From: Prorocentrum cordatum
Taxonomy: Eukaryota > Sar > Dinophyceae > Prorocentrales > Prorocentraceae
Reading direction: 5' to 3'
Assembly (NCBI GenBank): GCA_963575745.1
Contig: CAUYUJ010008114.1
Coordinates: 307,035 to 371,034, forward strand
DNA length: 64,000 bases
Notes under the pieces: generated by a model
Told to the model about the DNA's origin: nothing
The model's input: only the letters and a program-made list of their open reading frames with translations
Databases searched by the model: none
Made by a program: the position numbers and the translations under genes
Shown: positions 20,620-30,021 of the stretch, piece after piece
How positions within the stretch are numbered: position 1 is the first letter of the stretch
How the letters are laid out: each line of letters begins with the position of its first letter

Positions 20620-22545
20620 AGGAGGACTGTCCAGAACACCCAGAAATCTTCCAAACAGGCTTCCAAGAGGGCGCCGAGACAGCCCAGGGCCGCCCCCAGA
20701 CGGCCCAAGAAAGCCCCAACACAGACGAAAACGGCCACAAGAGGCCCCCAAGAGGCCCCGGAACGAGGACATATCGTTCGAACACGCCCAAGATGGCCTC
20801 CGGACGGCCCACAAGGCTTCCAACACAGCCTAAAGGGACGCCAAAATGATTGATTGTCCTTAGGTTTTTGATGGATTTGATACACCTAATGTCGCCCTAA
20901 CAGGCCCCCACGAGGGCGCCGAGACGGCCCACCCACCCCCTGCCGCGGGCACGAGGCGGGGCCCTGGACGGGGCCCTCGCACCGAGGGGCCCGGGGGCCC
21001 TGCCGTGGCGCTGGGGGCCTTGTAAAGTCGCCCGAAGATGGCCCTGGATTGCCAGAAATGGCGTTTCCAGACAACGAAAACGACCAATGACCGCTGGAGA
21101 TCACCCCAGAATTGGCCCCTGACTGTCCAAGAGGCCTCCAAGACGCCCCAAGAGATCTCCAAGATGGCTCCCAAGGAGCCCCAGGAGGCACAACTAATTT
21201 GTTGTCCTTTGGTTTTTGATAGATTTTCGAGTTCTCGCCTTTTGAGTTTCCTGACGCTCCACGACGGCCCAAGAGGCTTCAATTCCGCTCCAAGGCATCC
21301 CCAGAGGCCTCGAAGACGGTCACAAGGCAGCCCACAGCGCCTACGGGGGTCCCAAGACGGCGCCAGAGGCGCCCAAGGCAGCCTGAGAGGGCCCCAAGAC
21401 GGCCCAAGATGGAGCTAAGAGGATTGACACGAACCGAAAATCCGAGTCTTCCACCCCGAGAGGCTCTCAGGAGGCCCCGAGAAGCCCCAGGCCTCCCACG
21501 AAGGCCCCAAGAGGCAAACATACATGTCTTGCCATAGGTTTTTGATTGATGTTAGAGTTTTCAGCCTGTTGGCGTCCTGACGCTCCAAGACTGCCCAAAA
21601 GGCCTCCAAGACCAATCCAAGATAGCCCAAGAGGCCTCCAACAGGGCCCAGGACAGCCCGATTGGCACCAATACGGCCCCAAGGGGGGCCCAAGTGGGGT
21701 AAGACGAACCGAAAATCCGAGCCTTTCAGCCCGAGAGGCTCTCGGGAAGCCCCAGAGGCCCCCAAATGGGACCCAAGAGGCCCTCAAGAAGCTCCCCAGA
21801 AGGCCGAAGAGGTTCCATGAAGCATTGTTTTCCCGTCGGCTTTTGATGGATTTTAGAGTTTCCAGCCTTTTGGCATCCCGACGCTCCAAGACGGCCCAAG
21901 TGGCCCCCAAGACTGATCCAAGATAGCCAAAGGGGCCTCCAAGGGGGCTCCAAAACGGCCCACGATCGATGGTGCCCGAGGCGCCCAAGACGGCCCGAGA
22001 GGGCCCCAAGAGGGCCCCAAGAGAGCCCAAGAAGGGGAAGGCGAACCCAACAGCAGAATTTTCCGCCTTAAGAGGCCCACAGGAGGCCCCAAGAGTCCCC
22101 AAGTGGCCCGACGAGGCCCCCCAAAGCCCCCCACCAGGCCCCAAAAGGCTCACAGGAGACGTACACGGGGCCCCAAGATAGCCGAACAGTGCTTTCGATG
22201 CATCAAAATTGCTTCAAGGAGGCCCCGAGAGGCTTCCAGATTGCCCCAATGTGGCCTCAAGCCGGGCCTCCACGCAGCCAAAACGGCCAATTGACTGCTT
22301 CAGACTGCAGAACATCACTTTCCGACTGCCCTGAGAACCCTGACGATGCCCCCAAGGGACCCCAAGAAGCCCCAAGATGCCCCCCCCGAAAAGCACCCAC
22401 GAGGTGCCTCCAACAGCCAAGTGAGGAAGCACGGAGAATGCCCCAGAAGCCCTTCAGATGCCCCCACGAAGACCCAAGAGGTTCCCACGAAGCCCTCAGG
22501 AGGCACGACTATGTCACGCGCCTGTGCTTGATAGCGCTGTCCAAG
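20620..22545. repeat. Family Q block with about 300-bp higher-order units
   Basis: CCAAGAGGCCCC repeats are organised into longer units. GGTTTTTGATNGATTTTNGA plus CCTTTTGGCATCCTGACGC-like landmarks recur near 21205, 21535 and 21835, and CGAACCGAAAATCCGAG recurs near 21430 and 21710. No coding signal. Confidence 0.8.
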
Positions 22546-22558
22546 GTCTTCTAGCCTA

Positions 22559-22625
22559 GAACCATCGCGCGCGCGAAGCGCGCGCGATGGTTCCAGTATA
22601 TATATATATATATATGTATATATAG
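22559..22625. repeat. Perfect CG hairpin followed by AT run
   Basis: GAACCATCGCGCGCGC and its exact complement are separated by GAA (22559-22593). A TA dinucleotide run follows. It could be a cruciform; no terminator role is claimed. Confidence 0.9.
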
Positions 22626-22627
22626 AA

Positions 22628-22671
22628 TTCCTCCAAAATCCGCGTGTGGGGGGGGCATGTCTGAGCTAACC
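22628..22671 (+). mobile_element. Family B right-end fragment
   Basis: CCAAAATCCGCGTGTGGGGG with CATGTCTGAGCTAA matches the B right end only. Confidence 0.5.
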
Positions 22672-23182
22672 CTTCGCGTGCGCGCTGGCGGTTCGGGAGG
22701 CTCCACCGTCTTCGGGATGCTGGCGGGCATCCACTTCTGAGGAGCGCGCCTCGACTACACGTACAAGAGTGGCCCGTCGCTGGGGTGACCTTTGGTGCGG
22801 GCCCACCGGGGTCTCCCGATCGCCGAACGCGATGCGATAATAATTAGCGTGTTGCGCTCGTGGGGGGGGGCCCCCCCGCGGCCCCCCGAAAGCAGCGCAC
22901 CAAGGGTCACTCTTGCCTACTAGGGGCACCCATGCCGAGAAACACCCTGCGTGTCTCTAGGGTACCCTGGGTTTCTTGGGTTTCGATGGTTTTGCCATGG
23001 AAAGCGTGACGTTCCCACACCAAAACTCAATGGACGTCCTGGGGTCTCAGGGTTGGGTTTCTTGTGAGAGGTTTCTTGTGGTCGAGCCCCTACTGTAGGT
23101 CCTTGGGGGGTGGCCCCCGGGTGCAGGACTCGTTTCCCTCGTGACCCGTCTCCTCAGATCTGGGAGCCCAGAGGGGCCAGAA
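22672..23182. other. Spacer, no gene supported
   Basis: Mixed sequence with G and C homopolymer runs near 22860. Nothing exon-like with confidence. Confidence 0.4.
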
Positions 23183-23366
23183 TTAAGTCGGGCCTGTCCC
23201 CCTACAGGGGATTTTCGATGAAATATACAAAATACTACAAAAATGCACCAAAAAGGTCAAACAATATTCAACAAATAGTCCCCATATCATTTTTGGTTTA
23301 TGTTTTGTTTTTTGGGGGGTATTTTTTCGTCGAAAATCCCTCTGTAGGGGGACACGCCCGACTTAA
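23183..23366 (+). mobile_element. Family B element, long subtype
   Basis: TTAAGTCGGGCCTGTCCCCC to CACGCCCGACTTAA, flanked by GGCCAGAA (23175-23182) and GGCCAGCA (23367-23374). The long subtype adds inner arms ATTTTCGATGAAAT and ATTTTTTCGTCGAAAAT. Confidence 0.9.
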
Positions 23367-23805
23367 GGCCAGCAGCCCTCGTGTTCCCCGATCTGGCCTC
23401 TCCGAGAGCCGCCGACATCGAGCGCTGATTCCCGCGCGCACGCGTGCTGTTTGGCCCCCACCGACCTGGGGCAACAGTACAGTGCCGTTTTTAATGCATG
23501 CTCCGCGTGCGGATCATGTTTAAAAATGCAAGGATCTAGTATCAAAAACAACGATGAGCTCATGCATACACGTATTCAGACATTGATCATGTATCAAAAG
23601 GTTTTATGTTTTTAGTAATCCCATGTGTTAAAAACTGCCCTGTACACCAACATGAAAAACAGAAGCTTCAAATGCGCTGGGCGTGCCCCCTCGGACGGAC
23701 GGTTGGCCCCCTCCACCTGCGTGGCTCAAAGCCAGCAGAGGCTATAGAGATGTTGCCCCGGACACCCTCGAGTCATGAGCATAGCACCACGGGAGGTTTT
23801 CCGCC
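23367..23805. other. Spacer, no gene supported
   Basis: AT-richer than most of the window. No family recognised. Confidence 0.4.
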
Positions 23806-23935
23806 GTGTGTGTGTGTGTGTGTGTGTGTGGTCTTGGGGGCCCTTGCCGGGCCTCGGGGCTGTCAACGGACGGCTCAGGATGCAAAGCCAGTCCTGGAGA
23901 TGGGCCGAGACCCTTCAGGCGCCGCGTAATGGGGA
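23806..23935 (-). mobile_element. GT run and family E fragment
   Basis: A TG dinucleotide run is followed by GGGGGCCCTTGCCGGGCCTC and GATGCAAAGCCAGTCCTGG, which match the E interior. No termini. Confidence 0.6.
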
Positions 23936-24249
23936 GGGCGGCAAATTGGGGGGCAGCGAGGACTGCAGAAATGAAGCCCTTCAGGGCCCCTCAAGAGGCC
24001 CTTGAGGACCCAAAGGGGGGCCATTAGGGCCCGAAAGGTGCACCTTTCCCCATCCCCCCCACTTATCGCCTATCGCCCCCCCCATGACGGCGACGCCCAA
24101 CTGATGAACCAAGTCATGCCGTCGGGGATCTGACCACTTTTTTGCAGAAGACGCCACTTGACCACCACCCCGATCCTGGTCGGGCCCCTCCCTGGCCCAG
24201 GACTCCGCCCCGCCAGGGTCGGCGAAGTGCCGGAGGCGGATAGACCCCC
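23936..24249. other. Spacer, no gene supported
   Basis: G- and C-runs, otherwise unremarkable. Confidence 0.4.
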
Positions 24250-24420
24250 TATACCCTGACACGTCGATTAGCGAATTGGCCGTTTTCGGTTCGCGAGAGA
24301 GCGTCGCGGCCGTAATTTGCGCGGGTCCAGGTCCGTCGGTTTCGGTCCCAGGCCGTTTTCACTAAAGGGAGGTTTACTGAAGGGAGGCTTGTCCGCCGCC
24401 CAAAGTGGCCAGCTGACGTC
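24250..24420 (+). repeat. Family H repeat
   Basis: CTGACACGTCGATTAGCGAA, CCGTTTTCGGTTCGCGAGAG and GGCCGTTTTCACTAAAGGGA are shared with the 62210 copy. Confidence 0.85.
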
Positions 24421-24424
24421 CCCC

Positions 24425-24600
24425 GAGCTGCCTCGACCTCGATGCTGCCCGGGCGAGCCCCAGCAGTGACGCCCGGCCGCTTTTCCTGCCTCCTGCGGGG
24501 GCCGTGGCCCCGGCCGGCAGCCCTCGCGACGATTGCTCGGAGGTCCACGCGGCTTTCTCGGGCCGGCGCTGTCGCTCCCCCCCTCCTTGGCGCGCTCCGC
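24425..24600 (+). CDS. Exon-like block, hypothetical
   Basis: The frame includes AVAPAGSPRDDCSEVHAAFS with G/C-ending codons. A second frame is also open, so the choice is uncertain. It lies between H and a broken A element. Confidence 0.25.
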
Positions 24601-24659
24601 GTGCCAGGGGCAGGGGCGGCGCAGGCGCCACCCCTGGTGGCGCCTCTGGCGCCACCAGT

Positions 24660-24707
<48 letters not shown>

Positions 24708-24905
24708 GCTCGTCGCTCGTCGCTCGTCGCGTCGCCCGCGCGCGGGCGCGGCTGCGGTTGCGGAGCCACACGGCAGGGGGGGCGTTATGTCATACCCCCC
24801 CTCTCGCCCCACCCCCCCATGACGCCCGTCATCGCCGAACATAAAGAAACGCGCTCCAGGAAGGAGCGTCCCGCGCCGATCCAAGAGCTCGGCGCGGACG
24901 CCGGA
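24572..24905. mobile_element. Family A element interrupted by GTC repeats
   Basis: The centre of an A element (TTGGCGCGCTCCGCGTGCCA and GGTGGCGCCTCTGGCGCC) is separated from its right arm (GCGCCGATCCAAGAGCTC) by a GTC/CGT microsatellite (24661-24730) and extra sequence. Confidence 0.6.
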
Positions 24906-24924
24906 AGGTGATGATTCTGCCAGA

Positions 24925-25305
24925 GTTTCCTCCTCTACTCCGGAGGGAAAAGCACACAGACGGGAACACTCGTCGCTTCCCACGGCGATGTGGAACATGT
25001 GTGGAGTGGAGGGGGAGATCGGGCCGGACGAAAGGGGGGGCATTGGGAAAGGGGGGGGTACGGCATTTGCTGCATGCAGCTGGTTTCGGCCCCAACGAGG
25101 GGCCCATTCCTCAATACATAGCCGCCTCCGGCGCCAGGAGGGCGCCAGGAAAATCAGCTACGTGAGCTGATTCTCAAACCCCCCCTTTGCTATCCCCCCC
25201 TTTCGCCCGGCCCGAAACATGTTTCGAGTGGAGGGGGAGACGACACCCCAGGAAATCTTTGGAAAATCTCATGGAGTCCTGGGATTCGTGTTGATGTATT
25301 GCGAA
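24925..25305 (+). mobile_element. Diverged family C element split by family I
   Basis: The left part AAAAGCACACAGACGGGAAC with GAGTGGAGGGGGAGA and the right part GACACCCCAGGAAATC with GAAAATCTCATGG align to the two halves of C. The family I element lies between them. Confidence 0.65.
25019..25215. mobile_element. Family I element (copy 1)
   Basis: About 197 bp with inverted ends TCGGGCCGGACGAAAGGGGG and CCCCCTTTCGCCCGGCCCGA. Internal palindromes are TGCTGCATGCAGC and TCAGCTACGTGAGCTGA. It is flanked by 25-bp direct repeats (24994-25018 and 25216-25240, beginning AACATGT) with a few mismatches. Confidence 0.85.
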
Positions 25306-25306
25306 G

Positions 25307-25329
25307 GCCTTACGGCCAGTGCCGCCGAC

Positions 25330-25364
<35 letters not shown>
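25307..25364. repeat. Conserved 20-mer followed by GAC microsatellite
   Basis: CCTTACGGCCAGTGCCGCC precedes a GAC run. Close relatives of the 20-mer lie at 4456-4482 and 20589-20612, also next to low-complexity sequence. Confidence 0.75.
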
Positions 25365-25366
<2 letters not shown>

Positions 25367-25515
25367 CGCTCTCGGGGGCCTCTTGGGGGTAGTTTGGGGG
25401 CCTCTCGGGAAGCTCTTGGGAGCCGCTTGGGAGCCTCGTGGGGTCCTCTTGGGGCTTCCTTGGCTCCTGGAGGCCTCTTGGGGCCTCTTGGGGGGCTTCT
25501 TGGGGGCCTCCTGAG
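25365..25515. repeat. Family Q block
   Basis: GGGGCCTCTTGGGGGCTTC-type short repeats. Confidence 0.8.
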
Positions 25516-25651
25516 TTTCGTGTTGATGTATTTGGGTGTGCCCCTGGGTGCCTCTGTCCACGGTGGTTGCCGTCGCAGTCCGCTGCGCTCCGCTCCTCCT
25601 CCTCCTCCTCCTCCTTTCGTCCTCCTCCGCTCGCCTGGGCCACCACTGGTG

Positions 25652-25811
25652 TTAAGGCGACCCTGTCCCTCTACAGGAGGAATCTCCAAACATAGGCAAC
25701 AAATAGTCTGGGGGCCATGTTTTGATTATGTTTGAGCATTTGGGGAATATTTTTGGGGTACTTTTCAGCTTTCGCTCAAAATCCCCCTGTAGGGGGACAC
25801 GCCCGAGCCAA
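25652..25811 (+). mobile_element. Family B element
   Basis: TTAAGGCGACCCTGTCCCTC to ACACGCCCGAGCCAA, flanked on both sides by the perfect 8-bp repeat CACTGGTG (25644-25651 and 25812-25819). Confidence 0.9.
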
Positions 25812-25955
25812 CACTGGTGCTCCGAGCTTGGCGCATGCGCGCTGCGCGAGCTGGAGGGTTACGCCCCTCTGCGACGGGATCGGTTCTAGGGTTCACAGTT
25901 GATCCTTCCTTTTGCATGCGTGCGTGCCACGTCATTTGGTTGCGTGACTCATCCC

Positions 25956-26180
25956 AGATTCGGCGTCACCCCAACATGCTTACATTATGTGTGCGTCGCC
26001 CCCCTGGGGGCGATGCGCGCACCGAGAAATCTAATAGTACATGCGTCGTGGCGGGGGCTTTCTGGCCACACCGCTCGGGAAACGTATACCACAAGATGGG
26101 TATATACTGCATGTTCGGGTCGGACGCGCGCCTCCAAGGAACACATAGATAGTACTAGGATGTCGTTTGTGCGTCCCACA
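25956..26180 (+). repeat. Family J repeat
   Basis: About 215 bp containing TTTCTGGCCACACCGCTCGG and CGGGTCGGACGCGCGCCTCC. A second copy lies at 47866-48080. Confidence 0.85.
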
Positions 26181-26189
26181 GATGCCGAT

Positions 26190-26279
26190 GCGTGTGTGTG
26201 TGTGTGTGTGTGTGTTGTGTGTTGTGTGTTGTGTGTTGTGTGTGTGTGTTGTGTGTGTGTGTGTTGTGTGTCGTGTGTG

Positions 26280-26330
<51 letters not shown>

Positions 26331-26361
26331 TGTGTGTGTGTGTGTGTGTGTCTGTGTGTGT
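26190..26361. repeat. TG dinucleotide tract
   Basis: Long TG run with TTG and TCG interruptions. Confidence 0.98.
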
Positions 26362-26382
26362 CCCCCGCGCCGTTCCATGCAG

Positions 26383-26775
26383 CCCGCTGGGGAGGCACCC
26401 CGCTCGCGGCCTCCGCGCTCGCTGGCGCTCCTCGCCAACTCGCCGAGCGCCACCTTCACCGACTTCGACGACCCCACCGTGACCGTTGTGGACCTGGAGG
26501 AGGGGCGAGCGGGCTTCTGGGACGCATCCTGAGCCAATCGCATCCTCATATCGTCCCCATCCCAATCCAGTCCTTTTGCCTGTATTTTGTTCGCAGCGCA
26601 CTGTGTTTCTGTAAGTTTTGCTCGGTGGCGAGCGAGGGGGGAAATGATAATGAGAAGGTCTTCTTAGAAAGGCTCGGAAGTCCCCCGGCGTTCCCCGAGA
26701 CCCCACCGTGACCGTTGTGGATCTGGAGGAGGGGCGAGCGGGCCGCAGACCTCCTCGCGCCGTGCCAGGAGTCCC
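26383..26775 (+). pseudogene. Exon-like block disrupted by an L element
   Basis: After a good acceptor (TTCCATGCAG) the frame reads SLALLANSPSATFTDFDDPT, then VTVVDLEEGRAG. It stops inside an inserted L element at 26530. The segment starting ACCCCACCGTGACCGTTGTG is repeated after the insertion (26700-26742), and the open frame then continues as GRRPPRAVPG. Codons are GC3-rich. The parent family is not recognised. The insertion duplicates 43 bp and breaks the frame unless it is spliced out. Confidence 0.5.
26514..26699 (+). mobile_element. Family L insertion
   Basis: A 186-bp segment with GGACGCATCCTGAGCCAATC and GCGAGGGGGGAAATGATAAT, also present at 28491-28677. Here it sits between 43-bp direct repeats (26471-26513 and 26700-26742) that differ at one base. 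Confidence 0.85.
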
Positions 26776-26778
26776 TTG

Positions 26779-27012
26779 GCATCGCTCGGACGTGTGCCTT
26801 TTTTCCCGGCGAGAACCGTCGGGGACCACCCTGGACCCTCGAGCCAAGAACACACGCACGAAGCCGAAGCATGCACCTTGGCATGGCTCGGACGTGTGCA
26901 TTCTTCCCTCGGCGAAGACCATCGATGAGCATCCTTGGTCACTTGGCGAAAAAAAACACGCACGAAAAACCGACAAAAAACACAGGGAATGGACGTCCGA
27001 GCGATGGCGAGT
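26779..27012 (+). mobile_element. Two adjacent family F elements
   Basis: GGCATCGCTCGGACGTGTGC at 26779 and GGCATGGCTCGGACGTGTGC at about 26880 both start F copies. Only the second keeps the right end GGACGTCCGAGCGATGGC. Confidence 0.8.
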
Positions 27013-27028
27013 GCACGTGACATTGGAC

Positions 27029-27224
27029 TCGGGTCGGGCGAAAGGGGGGGGTTGGGAAAGGGGGGGTTACGAAATCTGCTGCATGCAGCTGGTTTCGGCC
27101 CCGCCGCCGGGCCCATTCCTCGATACATGGGCGCCTCCCGGCGCCGGGAGGCGCCTGTAAAATCAGCTACGTGAGCTGATTCTCAAACCCCCCCTTTGTT
27201 ATCCCCCCCTTTCGCCCGGCCCGA
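27029..27224. mobile_element. Family I element (copy 2)
   Basis: Inverted ends TCGGGTCGGGCGAAAGGGGG and CCCCTTTCGCCCGGCCCGA. The interior is shared with copy 1. It is flanked by diverged direct repeats starting TGGACGTCCGAGCG (26990-27028 and 27225-27263). Confidence 0.85.
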
Positions 27225-27249
27225 TGGACGTCCGAGCGACGGCAAGGTC

Positions 27250-27720
27250 ACGACGGGAGGTCTTTCGTTCTTTTCCAGCCTCTGGAGGCCCTTCCTGGGC
27301 CTCGAGGCCCAGTGCTTCGGGGCCGTCAAAAAACGGCCCCGATCGGGGCCGTTTCAGGGGAGGAGGAGGAGGAGGAGGAGGAGGAGGAGGAGGAGGAGGA
27401 GGAGAGGAGGAGGAGGATGGAGGATGGAGGAGGAGGAGGAGGAGGAGGCGGAGGAGGAGGAGGAGGAGGAGGGGCCCCGATCGGGGTGAAAGACCGGTCC
27501 CAGGGAAAGGGTCCAGACCTTTGGGGTCCGACGTTGTGAAAAATCACGACGTCGGGGGTCCTTCCTGGGCCTCGAGGCCCAGTGATTCGGGGCCGTCAAA
27601 AAACGGCCCCGATCGGGGCCGTCAAAAAACGATTCGGGGTGAAAGACCGGTCCCGGGGAAAGGGTCCAGACCTCTGGGGGTCGGCGTTGTGAACAATCAC
27701 GACGTCTGGGGTCTGGGGTG
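27250..27720 (-). repeat. Tandem family E fragments with a GGA insertion
   Basis: Two copies of CTTCCTGGGCCTCGAGGCCC, then GGGGCCGTCAAAAAACGGCC and GGGTGAAAGACCGGTCCC. The first copy is interrupted by a GGA tract (27359-27472) bracketed by GGCCCCGATCGGGG on both sides. Confidence 0.8.
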
Positions 27721-27960
27721 GGTGGGCCTTCCCGGGGTCCACTTCAAGCCGCTTGATCCTACATTCGATATCGGTTCTGGCGATCTCAATCCGATTCGAT
27801 TCGATATCGGTTTTGGCGATCTCAGTCCGATTCGGTTCCGGTACTGCGGCGGTGCGGTGCGGCCCGGTGCCCGCAGGGCGTCGATGTGCTTTCTGGCGCG
27901 GCCGCGAGCCGACGCGATGTGTGCTCCTCTGCCGACGCCGCCCGATCCGGCGCGCACTCT
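27721..27960. other. Spacer with GATATCGGTTCTGGCGATCT repeats
   Basis: Two or three about 36-bp units containing GGCGATCTCAATCCGATTCG. No gene supported. Confidence 0.6.
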
Positions 27961-27963
27961 GAT

Positions 27964-28124
27964 GAAGGGCCCCCAGGACACACAAATAGATACACACAAA
28001 TAAACAGATTCCCCTATATTTTCTCATGTTTTCTGGGTTTCCGTCTTCCCCCCCACTTCCCATATGTTCCCATATTTTCTGAGGAATCGAGGATTAATTG
28101 TGTCTGTGTGTTTTTTCTCCTCTC
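27964..28124 (-). mobile_element. Family C element
   Basis: Complete reverse copy flanked by CTGAT at 27959-27963 and 28125-28129. Confidence 0.9.
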
Positions 28125-28129
28125 CTGAT

Positions 28130-28490
28130 CTAATTCGATCCGATGTCCCGATTCGACGTTCACCGATCCTGCTTCATTGCCTGACAACAGACAGCAGTCG
28201 TATTGCGCTTGACCTTTGCGCATCTTTTGGGCAAGTCAAGCCCTGCGCACGAACGGCGCATTGGCGAATAAAAAGTTAGCACAGCGCACTGTCGCCGGAC
28301 AGCTGATGCGATGCGAAATTCAGTGAAAACGCATCGGTACCACCTGAGCATCTGGCACTGCTTCTCTAGTCATGAACAAGACATCGCAGTCATGATACGA
28401 CCCGGACTTTCTAGGTTCCTCACCCAGGTTTCCCCATTTTGCTCCATGGGTTCCAGGACCGAGGGTCGCTAGATACTCCGGATAATTATC
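28130..28490. other. Spacer, no gene supported
   Basis: AT-moderate unique-looking sequence. No repeat family or coding bias. Confidence 0.4.
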
Positions 28491-28790
28491 CTGGGACGCA
28501 TCCTAAGCCAATCGCATCCTGATATCGTCCCCATCCCAATCCAGTCCCTTTGCCTGTATCTTGTTCGCGGCGCACGCTGTGTTTCTGCAAGTTTTGCTCG
28601 GCGGCGAGCGAGGGGGGAAATGATGATGAGAAGGTCTTCTTAGAAAGGCTCGGAAGTCCCCCGGCGTTACCCGAGAAGTTTTCAGAGCCTTCCCCGAAGA
28701 CAGAAGCAGCTTCTCAGAAGGCGCGAGGGCTTCTGAGAAGCCCCGCCGCCGTCTGAGAAGGCCTTCTCCTTCTTGTTTCTCTGCCTCGCT
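28491..28790 (+). repeat. Family L followed by family M
   Basis: The L copy (28491-28677) continues into M, a repeat rich in GCTTCTGAGAAGCCCC and CCTTCTGAGAAGGCC inverted motifs. M also occurs at 35518 and 53866. Confidence 0.8.
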
Positions 28791-28799
28791 CGCCACCAC

Positions 28800-28960
28800 A
28801 ACTGCACGTGTTCGGATGCAACTCCTGGGAGGTCGAATTCTGTTTTCGCCCTGGTCCGAAATCCGGCTTCATCCAGCTCCATCCCGCTCGGCCCGGCTTC
28901 ATCCCGCCGAATCCCGCTTCATCCAGCTTGATCCTGCTTGGTCCGAGGCCCTTTCCGGCG
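28800..28960. repeat. Family V repeat
   Basis: TCGGATGCAACTCCTGGGAG, then TCTGTTTTCGCCCTGGTC and repeated CCGGCTTCATCC units. A second copy lies at 29797-29960. Confidence 0.75.
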
Positions 28961-28987
28961 CAACGGCTCCCAAATGGGGCCTAATCT

Positions 28988-29178
28988 TATGTCGGGCGTG
29001 TCCCCCATACAGGGGGATCTTCGACGAAAAATAAGGAGTACCCCAAGAATACCCCAAAAAGGTAAAACATACAAAACACATATTCCCCAGACTATTTTTG
29101 GACTACTCTTTGACCCGTTTGGGGGTATTTTTTTTATTTCTCGTCGAAAATCCCCCTGCAGGGGGACAGGCCCGACTT
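28988..29178 (+). mobile_element. Family B element, long subtype
   Basis: TTATGTCGGGCGTGTCCCCC to ACAGGCCCGACTTCA with CTTCGACGAAAAATAAG and TTTCTCGTCGAAAATCC inner arms. Confidence 0.85.
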
Positions 29179-29189
29179 CAGACGAAGGA

Positions 29190-29580
29190 CGCCCAGCAGC
29201 TGCCTCCCAGCGCGGTGTGCGCAGCGATCGACGCGACGACGCCTGCCCGCCCACGTCGGGGCCGCAGGGGGCTCGGGCTCGAGGCTCGGGCCCCGAGGCT
29301 CGAGCTGCACCGGGCTCCTCCTCTTCCTCCTCCTCCTCCTCCTCCATCCTCCTCCTCCTCCTCCATCCTCCATCCTCCTCCATCCTCCATCCTCCTCCAT
29401 CCTCCTCCTCCTCCTCCTCCTCCTCCTCCTCCTCTCCTCCTCCTCCTCTCCTCCTCCTCCATCCTCCTCCATCCTCCTCCTCCATCCTCCTCCTCCTCCT
29501 CCTGCTCCTCCTCCCTGGAGGGCCTCGCGCCCCGCCTCCTCGAGCTTTCGAGCAGCGTGGTGCAGCGTCCTGGCTTGCCT
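29190..29580 (+). CDS. Exon-like block containing in-frame TCC repeat
   Basis: The frame reads AQQLPPSAVCAAIDATTPAR before a TCC tract (29318-29512) and LEGLAPRLLELSSSVVQRPG after it. Both sides are GC3-rich and in the same frame, so the tract would encode Pro/Ser/Leu repeats. Borders unknown. Confidence 0.4.
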
Positions 29581-29584
29581 ATAG

Positions 29585-29785
29585 CAGGGGCGGCAGAGAG
29601 GGGGGTGATGGCTAGGGGGGGGGGAAGGATCCCATGGCGGGGGCCATGACATTTCCCCAGATTTCATGGCGCCTCTTCTTGTTTCATGGCGTTCCCGGAC
29701 CCCCCGCTGGGCCGCGCACATGCCGCCGGCCGTGGTTTGCACCCCCCCCTCTTGGACACCCCCCTCTTGGCCGCTCCCGACGATA
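29585..29785 (+). mobile_element. Family G element
   Basis: AGGGGCGGCAGAGAGGGGGG to CCCCCCTCTTGGCCGCTCCC with the conserved core. Confidence 0.8.
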
Positions 29786-29796
29786 GGCCCTCCAAA

Positions 29797-29960
29797 GCAT
29801 GTTCTGGGAACCTGTTCTTTTGGATGCAACTCCTGGGAGGTCACATTCTGATTTAGCCCTGGTTCGAAATCCCGCTGAATCCCGCTTAAGCTGGCTGAAG
29901 CTGGCTTCATAGGCTGGCTCAAATCCCGCTTAATCCGCGGCCCAGTCTGGCATAGTAGCC
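29797..29960. repeat. Family V repeat
   Basis: TTGGATGCAACTCCTGGGAG and ATCCCGCTGAATCCCGCTTA parallel the 28800 copy. Confidence 0.7.
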
Positions 29961-30021
29961 CCCCACTGGGGCTTAATCCTTTTTATTCCTTGCGACAAAG
30001 ACCTCCCAGTAGTTGCCTCCA

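Noticed and set aside
25985-26976. Thr/His-rich frames near 26.2 kb
   Set aside because: Translation of a TG dinucleotide tract.
29860-29880. GGTTCGAAATCC resembling a tRNA T-arm
   Set aside because: No acceptor, D or anticodon arms around it; part of family V.
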